In this document: positions 30,019 through 39,944 of the stretch, piece by piece
How positions within the stretch are numbered: position 1 is the first letter of the stretch
Layout of the letters: each line of letters begins with the position of its first letter
Assembly (NCBI GenBank): GCA_003719395.1
Contig: RHMC01000006.1
Coordinates: forward strand, 26,489-90,488
Source of the DNA: Streptomyces altiplanensis
Lineage (GTDB): Bacteria > Actinomycetota > Actinomycetes > Streptomycetales > Streptomycetaceae
Direction: 5' to 3'
Length of the DNA stretch: 64,000 nucleotides
Notes under the pieces: generated by a model
What the model saw: the letters and a program-made list of their open reading frames with translations, nothing else
The model's database searches: none
What the model was told of the DNA's origin: nothing
Program-made: the position numbers and the translations under genes

Positions 30019-30149
30019 GCCGCTGCTGTACGTCCGGCGTGCGCCCCTGCCACAGGGGGAACGACGCCCGCCCGACGCGGACAGCACCCCGAAACTCTCT
30101 TATCGAATTCCGTCGATGACCTGTGGCATCGGCGAGGAAGCAGACTCAC

Positions 30150-30500
30150 ATGTCCAGCCTTCTCGACTCCGTCGACTCCGCATCGCTGCGCACCGACCTT
30201 CCCGCGTTCCGTCCCGGTGACACCGTGAACGTCCACGTTCGCGTCATCGAGGGCAACCGCTCGCGTGTGCAGCAGTTCAAGGGCGTAGTCATCCGCCGCC
30301 AGGGTTCGGGCGTCCGCGAGACCTTCACGGTCCGCAAGGTCTCCTTCTCCGTCGGCGTCGAGCGCACCTTCCCGGTGCACAGCCCGATCTTCGAGAAGAT
30401 CGAGCTCGTCTCCCGCGGTGACGTCCGTCGCGCGAAGCTGTACTTCCTCCGTGAGCTGCGCGGCAAGGCCGCGAAGATCAAGGAGAAGCGCGACCGCTGA
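30150..30500 (+). CDS. rplS: Ribosomal protein bL19
   Basis: A 116-residue 50S protein at the subunit interface, with [40 protein letters not shown] and the C-terminal [20 protein letters not shown] 30150 follows GAGGAAG. It ends the ribosomal cluster and is followed within 45 bases by the signal peptidase genes. Confidence 0.97.
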   Translation: MSSLLDSVDSASLRTDLPAFRPGDTVNVHVRVIEGNRSRVQQFKGVVIRRQGSGVRETFTVRKVSFSVGVERTFPVHSPIFEKIELVSRGDVRRAKLYFLRELRGKAAKIKEKRDR

Positions 30501-30545
30501 TCGCGGACTCGGCTCCTGGGACCGGCCGGATAGGCTCACGTCCCG

Positions 30546-31306
30546 ATGGACACCGAACCACACGACACGGAGCGCGACCGTTCCTCCGGCCCCGCAGCAG
30601 GGGAGGAGGAGCGGTCGCGCTCCGTGCGTTTTCTCGACGCCCCGTGGCGCAGGCCGGCCCTGCTGGGCCTCACGTGCACGGCTTTCCTGCTGCTGTTCAG
30701 CACCTTCGTGATGCAGCCCTTCCTGATTCCCAGCGGCTCGATGCAGCCCACCCTCGCCATCGGCGACCGGGTGCTCGTCAACAAGTTGGCGTACCGTTTC
30801 GGGTCCGTACCGCTCCGCGGTGACGTGGTCGTGTTCGACGGCACCGGGTCCTTCGTGCGCGAGGAGCCCGCCGGGAACCCGGTCGCCGGGCTGGTGCGGT
30901 GGGCGGCGGCGGCCGTGGGTCTGGCCGAGCCCGCCGAGACCGACTACATCAAGCGCGTGGTGGGTGTGGGCGGCGACCGGGTCGTGTGCTGCGACAAGCG
31001 GGGGAGGGTCGAGGTGAACGGCCGGCCGGTGGACGAGGAGTACCTGTACCCGGGCGACGCCCCGTCGCAGGTGCCGTTCGACATCGTCGTACCGCAGGGC
31101 ACGCTGTGGGTCATGGGCGACCACAGGTCGCACTCCCGCGACTCCCGCGACCACCTGGGCGAGCCGGGCGGCGGCATGGTCCCCGTCGAGAAGCTTGTCG
31201 GGCGGGCGGACTGGATCGGCTGGCCGGTGGGCCGCTGGACCTCGCTGGACGGATCCCGTACTTCACCGGCGTCACCGCGCCCGGTCCGGCCGGGTCCCAT
31301 GGGTAA
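30546..31306 (+). CDS. sipW: Type I signal peptidase SipW (frame break near the 3' end)
   Basis: The first of four tandem signal peptidases. A single transmembrane helix (PALLGLTCTAFLLLFSTFVM) precedes the nucleophile Ser box FLIPSGSMQPTLAIGDRVLV. The general base Lys is in DYIKRVVGVGGDRVVC, and the late conserved box is WVMGDHRSHSRDSRDH. One G is missing near 31254 (CTGGACGGATCC), so the frame reads through the natural stop; the restored frame ends PYFTGVTAPGPAGSHG at TAA 31304-31306. This end overlaps the sipX ATG at 31299. In S. lividans sipWXY form one operon. Confidence 0.9.
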
Positions 31307-32345
31307 CCGCGGGCGGTCCCGGGCGAGCCACCGTGCGGACACCCGCTGCCCGACGGGTACGCGGCCGACGGGCGGGCCCGCGCTGCCGGGCAGGGCGGAC
31401 CGGCGCAAGCTGGCACGGCGGGTGAAACGGCGGCGGCAGCGGTCGGCCGTGAAAGAGATACCGATCCTCATCACGGTGGCGCTGCTGATCGCGCTCGTAC
31501 TCAAGACCTTCCTGGTACAGGCCTTCGTGATCCCGTCCGGCTCGATGGAGCAGACGATCCGGATCGGCGACCGGGTGCTGGTCGACAAGCTGACACCGTG
31601 GTTCGGGTCGAAGCCGCAGCGCGGTGACGTCGTGGTCTTCAAGGACCCCGGCGGCTGGCTGCAGGAGGAGAAGACCGGCGTCCAGGACGATCCGGTGGTC
31701 GTCAAGCAGATCAAGGAAGCCCTGACGTTCATCGGACTGCTGCCGTCCGAGGACGAGCAGGACCTGATCAAGCGGGTGGTCGCGGTAGGCGGGGACACCG
31801 TCACGTGCTGCGACAAGGACGGGCGGGTCACCGTCAACGGCGTACCGCTCGCGGAGCCGTACCTGAATCCCGGCGACCGCCCCTCCGAGCTGGAATTCGA
31901 TGTGGTGGTGCCCGCCGGGCGGCTCTTCGTGATGGGGGACCACCGGTCGAACTCCGCCGATTCCCGCTTCCACCTGGACGAGGAGTTCCAGGGCACCGTC
32001 GGGGAGGAGAAGGTCGTCGGGCGCGCCGTCGTCATCGCGTGGCCCTTCGGGCACTGGCGGAAGCTGGAGGAGCCCGGGACGTACGCGACGGTCCCTGACG
32101 CGCGCGCCGGGGCGGCCTCGGCGGCCGGACCGTCGAATAGGGTGTCGTCCCAGGATCCGAACGCGGTGATCCTGCTCCCGACCCCTGCGGAACTCCCGCT
32201 CGTTATGGGAGTGGTGGGCCTGCGCCTGACATGGCGCGGGCGGTGGAACGGAGTGAGGAGTGGATGTGGGGGATTTGGCGGTCGGCGCACGATCCGAACG
32301 CGACGAGCCCGAGGAACGACCGGAGTCACCCGCAGCCGTGACTGA
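31299..32345 (+). CDS. sipX: Type I signal peptidase SipX
   Basis: About 348 residues starting MGNRGRSRASHRADTR. A basic cytoplasmic region leads to the N-terminal anchor EIPILITVALLIALVLKTFLV, then Ser box VIPSGSMEQTIRIGDR, Lys box DLIKRVVAVGGDTVTC and FVMGDHRSNSADSRFH. A C-terminal hydrophobic stretch (AELPLVMGVVGL) may be a second membrane anchor. The reading frame is joined to sipW only because of the sipW indel. Its 3' end overlaps sipY by about 80 bases, so the extreme C-terminus is uncertain. Confidence 0.9.
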   Translation: MGNRGRSRASHRADTRCPTGTRPTGGPALPGRADRRKLARRVKRRRQRSAVKEIPILITVALLIALVLKTFLVQAFVIPSGSMEQTIRIGDRVLVDKLTPWFGSKPQRGDVVVFKDPGGWLQEEKTGVQDDPVVVKQIKEALTFIGLLPSEDEQDLIKRVVAVGGDTVTCCDKDGRVTVNGVPLAEPYLNPGDRPSELEFDVVVPAGRLFVMGDHRSNSADSRFHLDEEFQGTVGEEKVVGRAVVIAWPFGHWRKLEEPGTYATVPDARAGAASAAGPSNRVSSQDPNAVILLPTPAELPLVMGVVGLRLTWRGRWNGVRSGCGGFGGRRTIRTRRARGTTGVTRSRD

Positions 32346-33183
32346 TGACGCACGAGGCGAAGACACGACCAGCAACAGCGCAGGCACCAGCAGCGACGGC
32401 ATCGGCAGCGCGGGCCCGAAGAAGCCGCGTTCGTTCTGGAAAGAGCTGCCGCTGCTGATCGGCATCGCGCTCCTGCTCGCCCTGCTGATCAAGACCTTCC
32501 TGGTGCAGGCGTTCTCCATCCCTTCGGACTCGATGCAGAACACCTTGCAGCGGGGCGACCGGGTGCTGGTCGACAAGCTGACGCCCTGGTTCGGCTCTGA
32601 GCCGCAGCGCGGCGAGGTCGTGGTGTTCCACGACCCGGGCGGCTGGCTGGAGAACACCGCGGCGCCGGAGCCGAACATCGCCCAGAAGTTCCTCAGCTTC
32701 ATCGGCCTGATGCCGTCCGCGGAGGAGAAAGACCTGATCAAGCGGGTCATCGCGGTCGGCGGGGACACGGTCGAGTGCAAGAAGAACGGGCCGGTCGAGG
32801 TGAACGGGAAGGCGCTCGACGAGAAGTCGTTCGTCTTCCCCGGCGACACCCCGTGCAACGACGAGCCGTTCGGACCGCTCAAGGTGCCCGACGGCCGGAT
32901 CTGGGTGATGGGCGACCACCGGCAGAACTCGCTGGACTCGCGTTACCACCAGGAACTGCCCGGCCACGGCACGGTCTCGAACGACGAGGTCGTCGGGCGC
33001 GCCGTCGTGGTGGCGTGGCCGATCGACCGCTGGTCCGTGCTGTCGGTTCCCGGCACCTTCGACCAGCCGGGGCTGAGTGCGGCCGCGATGTCCGCGGCGC
33101 CCGGTGCCCTGGGGCTCGCGGGAGCGGTGCCGCTGGTGCTCTGGCGCAGGCAAAGGCTGACCGGCGGACGTACCGCCGGGTAG
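32266..33183 (+). CDS. sipY: Type I signal peptidase SipY
   Basis: About 305 residues with a disordered acidic N-terminus, the anchor LPLLIGIALLLALLIKTFLV, Ser box FSIPSDSMQNTLQRGDR, Lys box DLIKRVIAVGGDTVEC and WVMGDHRQNSLDSRYH. A C-terminal transmembrane segment (SAAPGALGLAGAVPLVLW) is present. GTG 32266 is preferred since GAGGAG (32255-32260) lies 5 bases upstream; GTG 32260 overlaps that element. In S. lividans SipY is the dominant signal peptidase. Confidence 0.9.
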   Translation: MGDLAVGARSERDEPEERPESPAAVTDDARGEDTTSNSAGTSSDGIGSAGPKKPRSFWKELPLLIGIALLLALLIKTFLVQAFSIPSDSMQNTLQRGDRVLVDKLTPWFGSEPQRGEVVVFHDPGGWLENTAAPEPNIAQKFLSFIGLMPSAEEKDLIKRVIAVGGDTVECKKNGPVEVNGKALDEKSFVFPGDTPCNDEPFGPLKVPDGRIWVMGDHRQNSLDSRYHQELPGHGTVSNDEVVGRAVVVAWPIDRWSVLSVPGTFDQPGLSAAAMSAAPGALGLAGAVPLVLWRRQRLTGGRTAG

Positions 33184-33233
33184 GGTGCCGCTCGGATCAG
33201 CGATTTTCGATCTCCGAGGCGGGGAGCGCTGCG

Positions 33234-33974
33234 ATGAGCGGAACAGGACGTACAGAAGGCGGCCGCGGCCGGCTCGGCAACGCATTGTCCGGGCTGGCCG
33301 TGGCCGTCGGCTGTGTGCTCTTCCTCGGCGGCTTCGCCTGGGGAGCGGTGCAGTACAAGCCGTACACGGTCCCGACCGATTCGATGGCCCCCTCGATCAA
33401 GGCGGGGGCCCGGGTGCTCGCCCAGCGCATCGACGGGGGTGAGGTGCGGCGCGGAGACGTGGTGGTCTTCACGGACCCGGTGTGGGGCGATCTGCCGATG
33501 GTCAAGCGCGTGGTCGGGGTCGGCGGCGACAAGATCGCCTGCTGCGACGAGGACGGACGTCTCACGCTGAACGGCAAGCCCCTGGACGAGCCGTATCTGC
33601 GGGACGGAGAGCCGGCGTCGACCACCCCCTTCACCTCCGAGGTGCCCGAGGGGCACCTCTTCCTGCTGGGTGACGAGCGGCGTACGTCGGTGGACTCGCG
33701 GGGACATATCCAGGACGCTGCGAAGGGAACGGTTCCGGTGAGCCGTGTGGACTCGCGCGTGGACGCCGTGGCCTGGCCGCCGGGCGGGATGATCGACCGG
33801 CCGACGGCCTTCGCGGCACTGCCCGGCGGGGTTTCGGCGCCGGGGCCGGTCGCCCCCGTGCTGGCCGCTGTGGTGGCGGGCGTGGTGCTGATCTTCGGCG
33901 GGGCGGCGTACGGGCCTGTCGCACAGCGAGTCGGGCGGAGCAAGGCGGGTACCGGTGGACGCGGTGGACGGTGA
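33234..33974 (+). CDS. sipZ: Type I signal peptidase SipZ
   Basis: A 246-residue signal peptidase with anchor LAVAVGCVLFLGGFAWGAV, Ser box TVPTDSMAPSIKAGAR, Lys box PMVKRVVGVGGDKIAC and the divergent late box FLLGDERRTSVDSRGH (usually GDxRxxSxDSR). A C-terminal helix is present (APVLAAVVAGVVLIFGGAAY). In S. lividans sipZ heads a separate transcript with three non-secretory genes, matching the NUDIX, DUF2469 and YraN genes here. Its end overlaps the NUDIX start by 20 bases. Confidence 0.9.
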   Translation: MSGTGRTEGGRGRLGNALSGLAVAVGCVLFLGGFAWGAVQYKPYTVPTDSMAPSIKAGARVLAQRIDGGEVRRGDVVVFTDPVWGDLPMVKRVVGVGGDKIACCDEDGRLTLNGKPLDEPYLRDGEPASTTPFTSEVPEGHLFLLGDERRTSVDSRGHIQDAAKGTVPVSRVDSRVDAVAWPPGGMIDRPTAFAALPGGVSAPGPVAPVLAAVVAGVVLIFGGAAYGPVAQRVGRSKAGTGGRGGR

Positions 33975-34539
33975 GGTGACGGTGGAAGCGGAAATGGCGG
34001 CGGCGGGAGCGCAGGCGGAACCGGAGCCTCGGGCGGAGGCCGGGCCGGAGGCGCAGACGCGGCTCCGGAAGGTCGCGCGGGTGATCCTGCTCGACCCGGA
34101 CGACCGCGTCCTGCTGATGCACGGGTACGAGCCGGAGGACCCGGCGAACACCTGGTGGTTCACCCCGGGCGGCGGGCTCGAGGGCGACGAGACACGGGCC
34201 GAGGCCGCGCTGCGCGAACTCGCGGAGGAGACGGGGATCACAGAGGTCGAGCTCGGCCCGGTGATCTGGCAGCGGCACTGCTCGTTCCGGTTCGACGGGC
34301 GCCGCTGGGACCAGGACGAATGGTTCTACCTCGCCCGTACGGCGCAGACCGAGACCGCCCTGGACGGGCTGACCGTACTGGAGCGGCGGAGCGTCGCGGG
34401 CCTGAGGTGGTGGACCTCCGCCGAACTGTCCGCGACGCGTGAGACGGTGTACCCCATCAAGCTCGCCGGGCTGCTGCGTACGCTGCTCGACGAGGGTCCC
34501 CCTGGTACGCCGATGGTCTTGGCCCCGGAAGTCGCATAG
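33955..34539 (+). CDS. NUDIX hydrolase
   Basis: A 194-residue NUDIX pyrophosphatase. The Nudix box is GGGLEGDETRAEAALRELAE followed by ETGI, fitting GX5EX7REUXEEXGU. An Ala/Glu-rich extension of about 35 residues precedes the domain. The substrate cannot be told from sequence. GTG 33955 lies inside the end of sipZ, indicating coupled translation. Confidence 0.88.
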   Translation: MDAVDGEVTVEAEMAAAGAQAEPEPRAEAGPEAQTRLRKVARVILLDPDDRVLLMHGYEPEDPANTWWFTPGGGLEGDETRAEAALRELAEETGITEVELGPVIWQRHCSFRFDGRRWDQDEWFYLARTAQTETALDGLTVLERRSVAGLRWWTSAELSATRETVYPIKLAGLLRTLLDEGPPGTPMVLAPEVA

Positions 34540-34595
34540 GGGCGCACGGGGCTGGCGCACAATAGTGGGGACGCAAGGCTGAAGGGGAACATGCC

Positions 34596-34904
34596 ATGAG
34601 CGCCGAGGACCTCGAGAAGTACGAGACCGAGATGGAGCTGAAGCTCTACCGGGAGTACCGCGACGTCGTCGGTCTGTTCAAATACGTGATCGAGACCGAG
34701 CGGCGTTTCTACCTCACCAACGACTACGAGATGCAGGTGCACTCGGTCCAGGGGGAGGTCTTCTTCGAAGTTTCCATGGCGGACGCCTGGGTCTGGGACA
34801 TGTACAGGCCGGCGAGGTTCGTCAAGCAGGTACGGGTACTCACGTTCAAGGACGTGAACATCGAGGAGCTCAACAAGAGCGATCTCGAGCTTCCGAGTGG
34901 CTGA
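34596..34904 (+). CDS. DUF2469 family protein
   Basis: A 102-residue, highly conserved actinobacterial protein of unknown function (MSAEDLEKYETEMELKLYRE, RRFYLTNDYEMQVHSVQGEV). It has no signal peptide or membrane span and many acidic and aromatic residues. It is almost always found between signal peptidase/RNase HII and YraN genes. ATG 34596 follows GAAGGGGA. Confidence 0.9.
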   Translation: MSAEDLEKYETEMELKLYREYRDVVGLFKYVIETERRFYLTNDYEMQVHSVQGEVFFEVSMADAWVWDMYRPARFVKQVRVLTFKDVNIEELNKSDLELPSG

Positions 34905-34986
34905 GTTGTCCACAACTGGCGGGTTGTCCACCAAGATCCACTAACTGGCGGTGATCGCGGCACATTCGGTTCCGGAGGTGGACCGG

Positions 34987-35355
34987 ATGAACGCGAAGAA
35001 CGCCACAGGAGCTCTCGGCCGGTACGGCGAGGATCTCGCCGCGCGCAAGCTCGTCGAGGGCGGTATGACCGTCCTGGAACGCAACTGGCGCTGCCGGGCG
35101 GGAGAGATCGACATCGTCGCCCGGGACGGCGACGCACTGGTCGTCTGCGAGGTCAAGACCCGCAGGGCCGGACCGTTCGAGCACCCGATGCAGGCCGTCA
35201 GGACCACGAAGGCGGGGCGGCTGCGCCATCTCGCCGAGCGCTGGATGCACGAGCACGGGGGGCCGCCGCCGGGTGGAGTGCGTATCGACCTCGTCGGGGT
35301 GGTGCTGCCCCGGCGTGGAGCGCCCGTCGTCGAGCATGCGCGGGGGGTGGCGTGA
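34987..35355 (+). CDS. YraN/UPF0102 endonuclease-fold protein
   Basis: A 122-residue protein with the restriction-endonuclease-like core of UPF0102: [20 protein letters not shown], then [27 protein letters not shown], giving the E-x-D...E-x-K nuclease motif. ATG 34987 is chosen for GGAGG seven bases upstream; a longer frame starts at 34951. The gene stops inside the comM start (GTGATG). Role unproven; adjacency to comM and dprA suggests DNA uptake or recombination. Confidence 0.9.
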   Translation: MNAKNATGALGRYGEDLAARKLVEGGMTVLERNWRCRAGEIDIVARDGDALVVCEVKTRRAGPFEHPMQAVRTTKAGRLRHLAERWMHEHGGPPPGGVRIDLVGVVLPRRGAPVVEHARGVA

Positions 35356-36983
35356 TGGGGTTCGCGCGTACGTGCTCGGTGGCCCTGGTCGGCGTCGAGG
35401 GCGTGGTGGTGGAGGTCCAGGCCGACCTGGAACCGGGAGTGGCAGCCTTCACGCTGGTGGGGCTGCCGGACAAGAGCCTGGTCGAGAGCCGGGACCGGGT
35501 GCGGGCGGCGGTGGTCAATTCCGGCGCCGAGTGGCCGCAGAAGAAGCTCACGGTGGGGCTCAGTCCGGCCTCCGTACCCAAAAGCGGCTCAGGGTTCGAC
35601 CTCGCCGTCGCCGTCGCCGTGCTCGGGGCGACGGAGCGTATCGACCCCAGGGAGATCGCTGACCTGGTGGTGATCGGGGAGCTGGGGCTGGACGGCAGGG
35701 TCCGGCCGGTGCGCGGCATCCTGCCGGCCGTCCTCGCCGCTGCCGAGGCCGGGTACGGCCAGGTCGTCGTGCCGGAACAGACGGCGGCGGAGGCCGCGTT
35801 GGTGCCGGGGGTCTCGGTCCTCGGTGTACGGAGCCTGCGTCAGCTCATCGCTGTGCTGACCGGAGCCGAGGTGCCCGAGGAGGAGCGGGCCGAGGAGGGG
35901 CGGCCCGACGCCATGCTCGCCGGGCTGATGGTGCCGGGTGCGGGGGTGGGCACCGGGCTGGCCGTCGGTGACCGTGGGGGCGGGGGCGACAGCGCCGTCC
36001 TCGGCGGACGTCGCGGGGCAGTACGCCGCGCGCACGGCCCTGGAGGTCGCTGCCGCCGGAGGCCACCACCTCCTGCTCCACGGGCCGCCGGGCGCCGGCA
36101 AGACGATGCTGGCGGAGCGGATGCCGGCCGTCCTGCCGCCGCTGACCAGGAAGGAGTCTCTGGAGGTGACCGCGGTGCACTCGGTGGCGGGCATCCTGCC
36201 ACCGGGCGAGCCGCTGGTCAGGACGGCGCCGTACTGCGCCCCGCACCACTCCGCGACGATGCAGTCGCTCGTCGGAGGAGGCAACGGGCTGCCGAGGCCG
36301 GGAGCCGTGTCGCTCGCGCATCGCGGCATTCTCTTTCTGGACGAGGCGCCCGAGTTCAGCGGGCGGGCCCTGGACTCGTTGCGCCAGCCGCTGGAGTCGG
36401 GGCATGTGGTGGTGGCGCGCAGTGCGGGCGTGGTGCGGCTGCCGCGCCCGCTTCCTGATGGTTCTGGCGGCCAACCCGTGCCCGTGCGGACGGCACACCC
36501 TGCACGGTTCGGGGTGCGAGTGCCCGCCGTCGGCGATCCGCAAGTACCAGGCGCGGCTGTCGGGACCGCTGCTCGACCGGGTCGACCTGCGGGTCGGGGT
36601 GGAGCCGGTGCAACGCGCCGACCTGCTGGGCCGGGGTGGACGCGGTGAGCCGACGGCGGTGGTCGCGGGGCGCGTACGGGAAGCACGGTGCGCGGGCGGC
36701 GGCGCGGCTGGAAGGCACCCCGTGGAACACCAACAGCGATGTGCCGGGGCATGAACTGCGTACGCGCTGGCAGCCCGCGCCCGGAGCCCTCGGCGCGGCC
36801 GAACGGGACATGGAACGCGGACTGCTGACGGCCCGTGGCCTCGACCGGGTGCTGCGTGTCGCCTGGACCGTCGCCGACCTGGCCGGCTGCGACCGGCCCG
36901 ACGACCGCCACGTCGACCTGGCGCTGGAGTTGCGGACCGGCATCGCACGGGGCGCTCCTGCGCTGATCGGAGGCGCGGGATGA
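35355..36983 (+). CDS. comM: YifB/ComM family Mg chelatase-like AAA ATPase (several frame breaks)
   Basis: ComM proteins are hexameric branch-migration helicases acting in natural transformation of other bacteria. The Lon-like N domain is intact: FARTCSVALVGVEG, GLPDKSLVESRDRVRAAVVN, GLSPASVPKSGSGFDLAVA, GELGLDGRVRPVRGILPA. A break near 35975 precedes the AAA module: Walker A LLHGPPGAGKTMLAER, Walker B GILFLDEAPEFSG. Another break near 36445 precedes MVLAANPCPCG and the Cys cluster CECPPSAIRKYQARLSGPLLDR. A further break around 36620-36690 precedes the C-terminal domain GLDRVLRVAWTVADLAG. All family segments are present in order. Confidence 0.9.
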
Positions 36984-38211
36984 GCGGAACGGTGAGCGGA
37001 GGGGCGGTCGACGGAGTGGTCGAGGGCTCGGGCGAGGGGCTGCGGGAGGGAGAGCGCGAGAGGGAACGACTGGCCAGGGCGGCGCTGACCCGGGTCATCG
37101 AGCCCGGGGACGAGACCGGTGGGCGGTGGCTGCGGGAGTGCGGCGCGGTGGAGTTGATGCGCAGGCTCACCTCGCTGGAATTCGACGAAGCGGCCGAGGT
37201 GCTGACCGGCGTGACGGGCAAGCGGCTCGGCGGTTACCGGATGCGGGCGGCGGAGGCCGACCCGCGCGGGATCTGGCGGCGGTGGCCGCGGTCGGAGGGC
37301 GTTTCGTCTGCCCCGGTGACGAGGAGTGGCCCGGGCAGCTCGACGATCTGGGGGACGGCAGGCCGGTCGGGCTGTGGGTACGGGGACGGCCGTATCTGCG
37401 GATGTGGGCGCTGCGGTCCGTCGCCGTCGTCGGAGCCCGGGCCTGCACGTCGTACGGGGCGCACATGGCGGCCTCCCTCGGCACCGGGCTCGCGGAGCGC
37501 GGCTGGGTCGTGGTGTCCGGGGCCGCGTTCGGGGTCGACGGCGCCGCCCACCGGGGGGTGCTGGCCGCAGGCGGGGCCACCGTCGCGGTGCTGGCCTGCG
37601 GGGTCGACGTGGTCTACCCGCGCGGACACGCGGAGTTGATCGGACGCATCGCGGAACAGGGGCTGGTGATCGGCGAGTTGCCGCCCGGCGGTCATCCCAC
37701 GCAGAGCCGGTTCGTCCTCAGGAACCGGGTGATCGCCGCCCTCACCCGGGGCACGGTCGTCGTGGAGGCGGAGTACCGCAGCGGCTCGCTGGTCACGGCG
37801 CGCAGCGCGCAGCGGCTCGGACGTTTCACGATGGGCGTGCCGGGCCCCGCCACCAGCGGCCTCTCGGCGGGGGTGCACGAACTTCTCAGGGGCGAGGCCG
37901 TGCTGGTCACCGATGCCGCGGAAGTGGTGGAGCTGGTCGGGGACATCGGCGATCTCGCCCCGGCGCGCCGGGGACCCGTACTGCCCAGGGACCTGCTGGA
38001 CCCCGTCGCGGCACTGGTGCTGGAGTCGCTGCCGGCCCGCGGCTCCGTCGACGCGCGCCGCGTCGCCCGGGGCGCAGGCACCACCCCCGACGACGCACTC
38101 GGCAAGCTGTACGAACTGCACTCCTTGGGGTTCGTTGAACGCAAGGGTGACGGCTGGCAGTTGACGCCCGGGTCCCCGCACCGTGCGAATGTGCGGCGAG
38201 GCGGTACTTGA
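36980..38211 (+). CDS. dprA: DNA-processing protein DprA (frame break)
   Basis: DprA loads RecA on incoming single-stranded DNA. ATG 36980 overlaps the comM stop (ATGA). The N-terminal helical part ends with [11 protein letters not shown], where a deletion near 37263 breaks the frame. The next frame reads [28 protein letters not shown] and the Rossmann-like core: [60 protein letters not shown] and [15 protein letters not shown]. The C-terminal winged-helix-like region ends the protein. In S. coelicolor other genes lie between dprA and whiG; here whiG follows directly. Confidence 0.92.
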
Positions 38212-38449
38212 CCAGCGGCATTCGGGTGAAAGGGTGAGGGCGATGACCCTCCCAGCCCTCCCGGCAACCCCTCCGGGGCCGTCGTACACGGTGACGGCGG
38301 GGTGGGACGTGTCCCGGAGCGTTCATCTGGAAGGGCGGCATCCCATATCCTGCGCGGACTGCGACACCTCAGTCACGCTACGCTCACGAGGGCCCCCACC
38401 CAGACGCACGATCCCCCAGACGTCACAGCAGAACGGCTCAAGGCAACGC

Positions 38450-39286
38450 ATGCCCCAGCACACCTCCGGGTCTGACCGCGCGGCAGTGCCACCCGCGGCG
38501 CGTGGCAGCGTGCGGCCCACCGCACCCTCGTCGCTCGACGAGTTGTGGCGGTCGTACAAGACCACGGGCGACGAGCGGCTGCGGGAGCAGCTGATCCTGC
38601 ACTACTCGCCGCTGGTGAAGTACGTCGCGGGGCGGGTGAGCGTCGGGCTGCCGCCCAATGTCGAGCAGGCCGACTTCGTCTCCTCCGGAGTCTTCGGGCT
38701 CATCGACGCCATCGAGAAGTTCGACATCGAGCGGTCCATCAAGTTCGAGACGTACGCGATCACGCGGATCCGTGGCGCCATGATCGACGAACTGCGGGCC
38801 CTGGACTGGATCCCGCGTTCGGTGCGGCAGAAGGCCAAGGCGGTCGAACGCGCGTACGCGACGCTGGAGGCGCAGCTGCGCCGCACCCCCTCCGAGAGCG
38901 AAGTCGCCTCGGAGATGGGCATCGTCCTGGAAGAACTCCACGCCGTCTTCAGCCAGTTGTCGCTGGCGAACGTCGTCGCCCTGGAGGAGCTGCTGCACGC
39001 GGGGGGCGAGGGCGGCGACCGGCTGAGTCTCATGGACACGCTGGAGGACACCCACGCCGACAACCCGGTCGAGGTCGCCGAGGACCGGGAACTGCGCCGG
39101 CTGCTGGCCCGCGCCATCAACACGCTGCCCGACCGCGAGAAGACCGTGGTCACGCTGTACTACTACGAAGGCCTCACCCTCGCGGAGATCGGCAATGTGC
39201 TGGGGGTCACCGAGAGCCGGGTCAGCCAGATCCACACCAAGTCGGTGCTCCAGCTGAGGGCGAAGCTGGCCGACGCGGGGCGTTGA
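38450..39286 (+). CDS. whiG: Sporulation sigma factor WhiG
   Basis: WhiG is the flagellar-type (FliA-like) sigma factor that commits aerial hyphae to sporulation and is restrained by RsiG with c-di-GMP. The 278-residue product begins [19 protein letters not shown]. Region 2 is [20 protein letters not shown] and [20 protein letters not shown] with [19 protein letters not shown]. Region 3 and region 4 follow, the latter with the [26 protein letters not shown] 38450 agrees with known WhiG proteins. About 240 bases of gene-free DNA upstream should hold its promoter. Intact. Confidence 0.97.
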   Translation: MPQHTSGSDRAAVPPAARGSVRPTAPSSLDELWRSYKTTGDERLREQLILHYSPLVKYVAGRVSVGLPPNVEQADFVSSGVFGLIDAIEKFDIERSIKFETYAITRIRGAMIDELRALDWIPRSVRQKAKAVERAYATLEAQLRRTPSESEVASEMGIVLEELHAVFSQLSLANVVALEELLHAGGEGGDRLSLMDTLEDTHADNPVEVAEDRELRRLLARAINTLPDREKTVVTLYYYEGLTLAEIGNVLGVTESRVSQIHTKSVLQLRAKLADAGR

Positions 39287-39357
39287 CGCGGTTGCTGAAT
39301 CGTGCCTGCCGCACCGGCAGCGTCGTCATGGCGGCGGCTCATCCGTAGAGTGGGACC

Positions 39358-39942
39358 GTGCCAAGGATTCGAGCGGCCTCGGTGGCCGAGCACCGGACGA
39401 TGCAGCGCGGCGCCCTGCTGGACGCCGCCCGCTCCCTGCTGTCGGAAGGCGGCACGGAAGCGCTGACCTTCCCCGCCCTCGCTGAGCGCACCGGTCTCGC
39501 CCGGTCGTCCGTGTACGAGTACTTCCGTTCGCGCGCCTCCGTCGTCGAAGAGCTGTGCGCCGTCGACTTCCCGGTCTGGGCCGCCGAGGTCGAGCGCGCC
39601 ATGGAGCGGGCCGGTACCCCGGCGGGCAAGGTCGAGGCATACGTGCGCGCGCAGCTGCTCCTGGTCGGCGACCGGCGCCACCGCGCCGTCGTCGCGATCT
39701 CCGCGAGCGAGCTCGACGCCGGTGCGCGCGAGAAGATCCGCGCCGCGCACGGCGGTCTGGTGACGATGATCGTCGAGGCGATCGGCGAACTGGGACACGA
39801 GCAGCCCCGGCTGGCGGCGATGATGCTCCAGGGCGTCGTCGACGCCGCGGTCCGGCGCATCGAGCTCGGTGCGGCGGAGGACCCGGACGTGATCGCGGAC
39901 TCGGCTGTCGCGATGGCGCTGCACGGCGTCCAGGGCGGCTGA
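39358..39942 (+). CDS. TetR-family transcriptional regulator
   Basis: A 194-residue repressor. The N-terminal HTH is LLDAARSLLSEGGTEALTFP followed by ALAERTGLARSSVYEYFRSR, the TetR signature. The C-terminal ligand domain is mostly helical with no recognised family. The GTG at 39358 lies 71 bases after whiG, a conserved neighbour in Streptomyces. The target is unknown; no palindrome obvious enough to be an autoregulatory operator was seen directly upstream. Confidence 0.87.
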   Translation: MPRIRAASVAEHRTMQRGALLDAARSLLSEGGTEALTFPALAERTGLARSSVYEYFRSRASVVEELCAVDFPVWAAEVERAMERAGTPAGKVEAYVRAQLLLVGDRRHRAVVAISASELDAGAREKIRAAHGGLVTMIVEAIGELGHEQPRLAAMMLQGVVDAAVRRIELGAAEDPDVIADSAVAMALHGVQGG

Positions 39943-39944
39943 CC

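Noticed and set aside
30546..32345. A natural tandem-domain signal peptidase of 599 residues
   Set aside because: A single missing G near 31254 explains the fusion; both genes are separate in Streptomyces and the sipW stop and sipX start are present.
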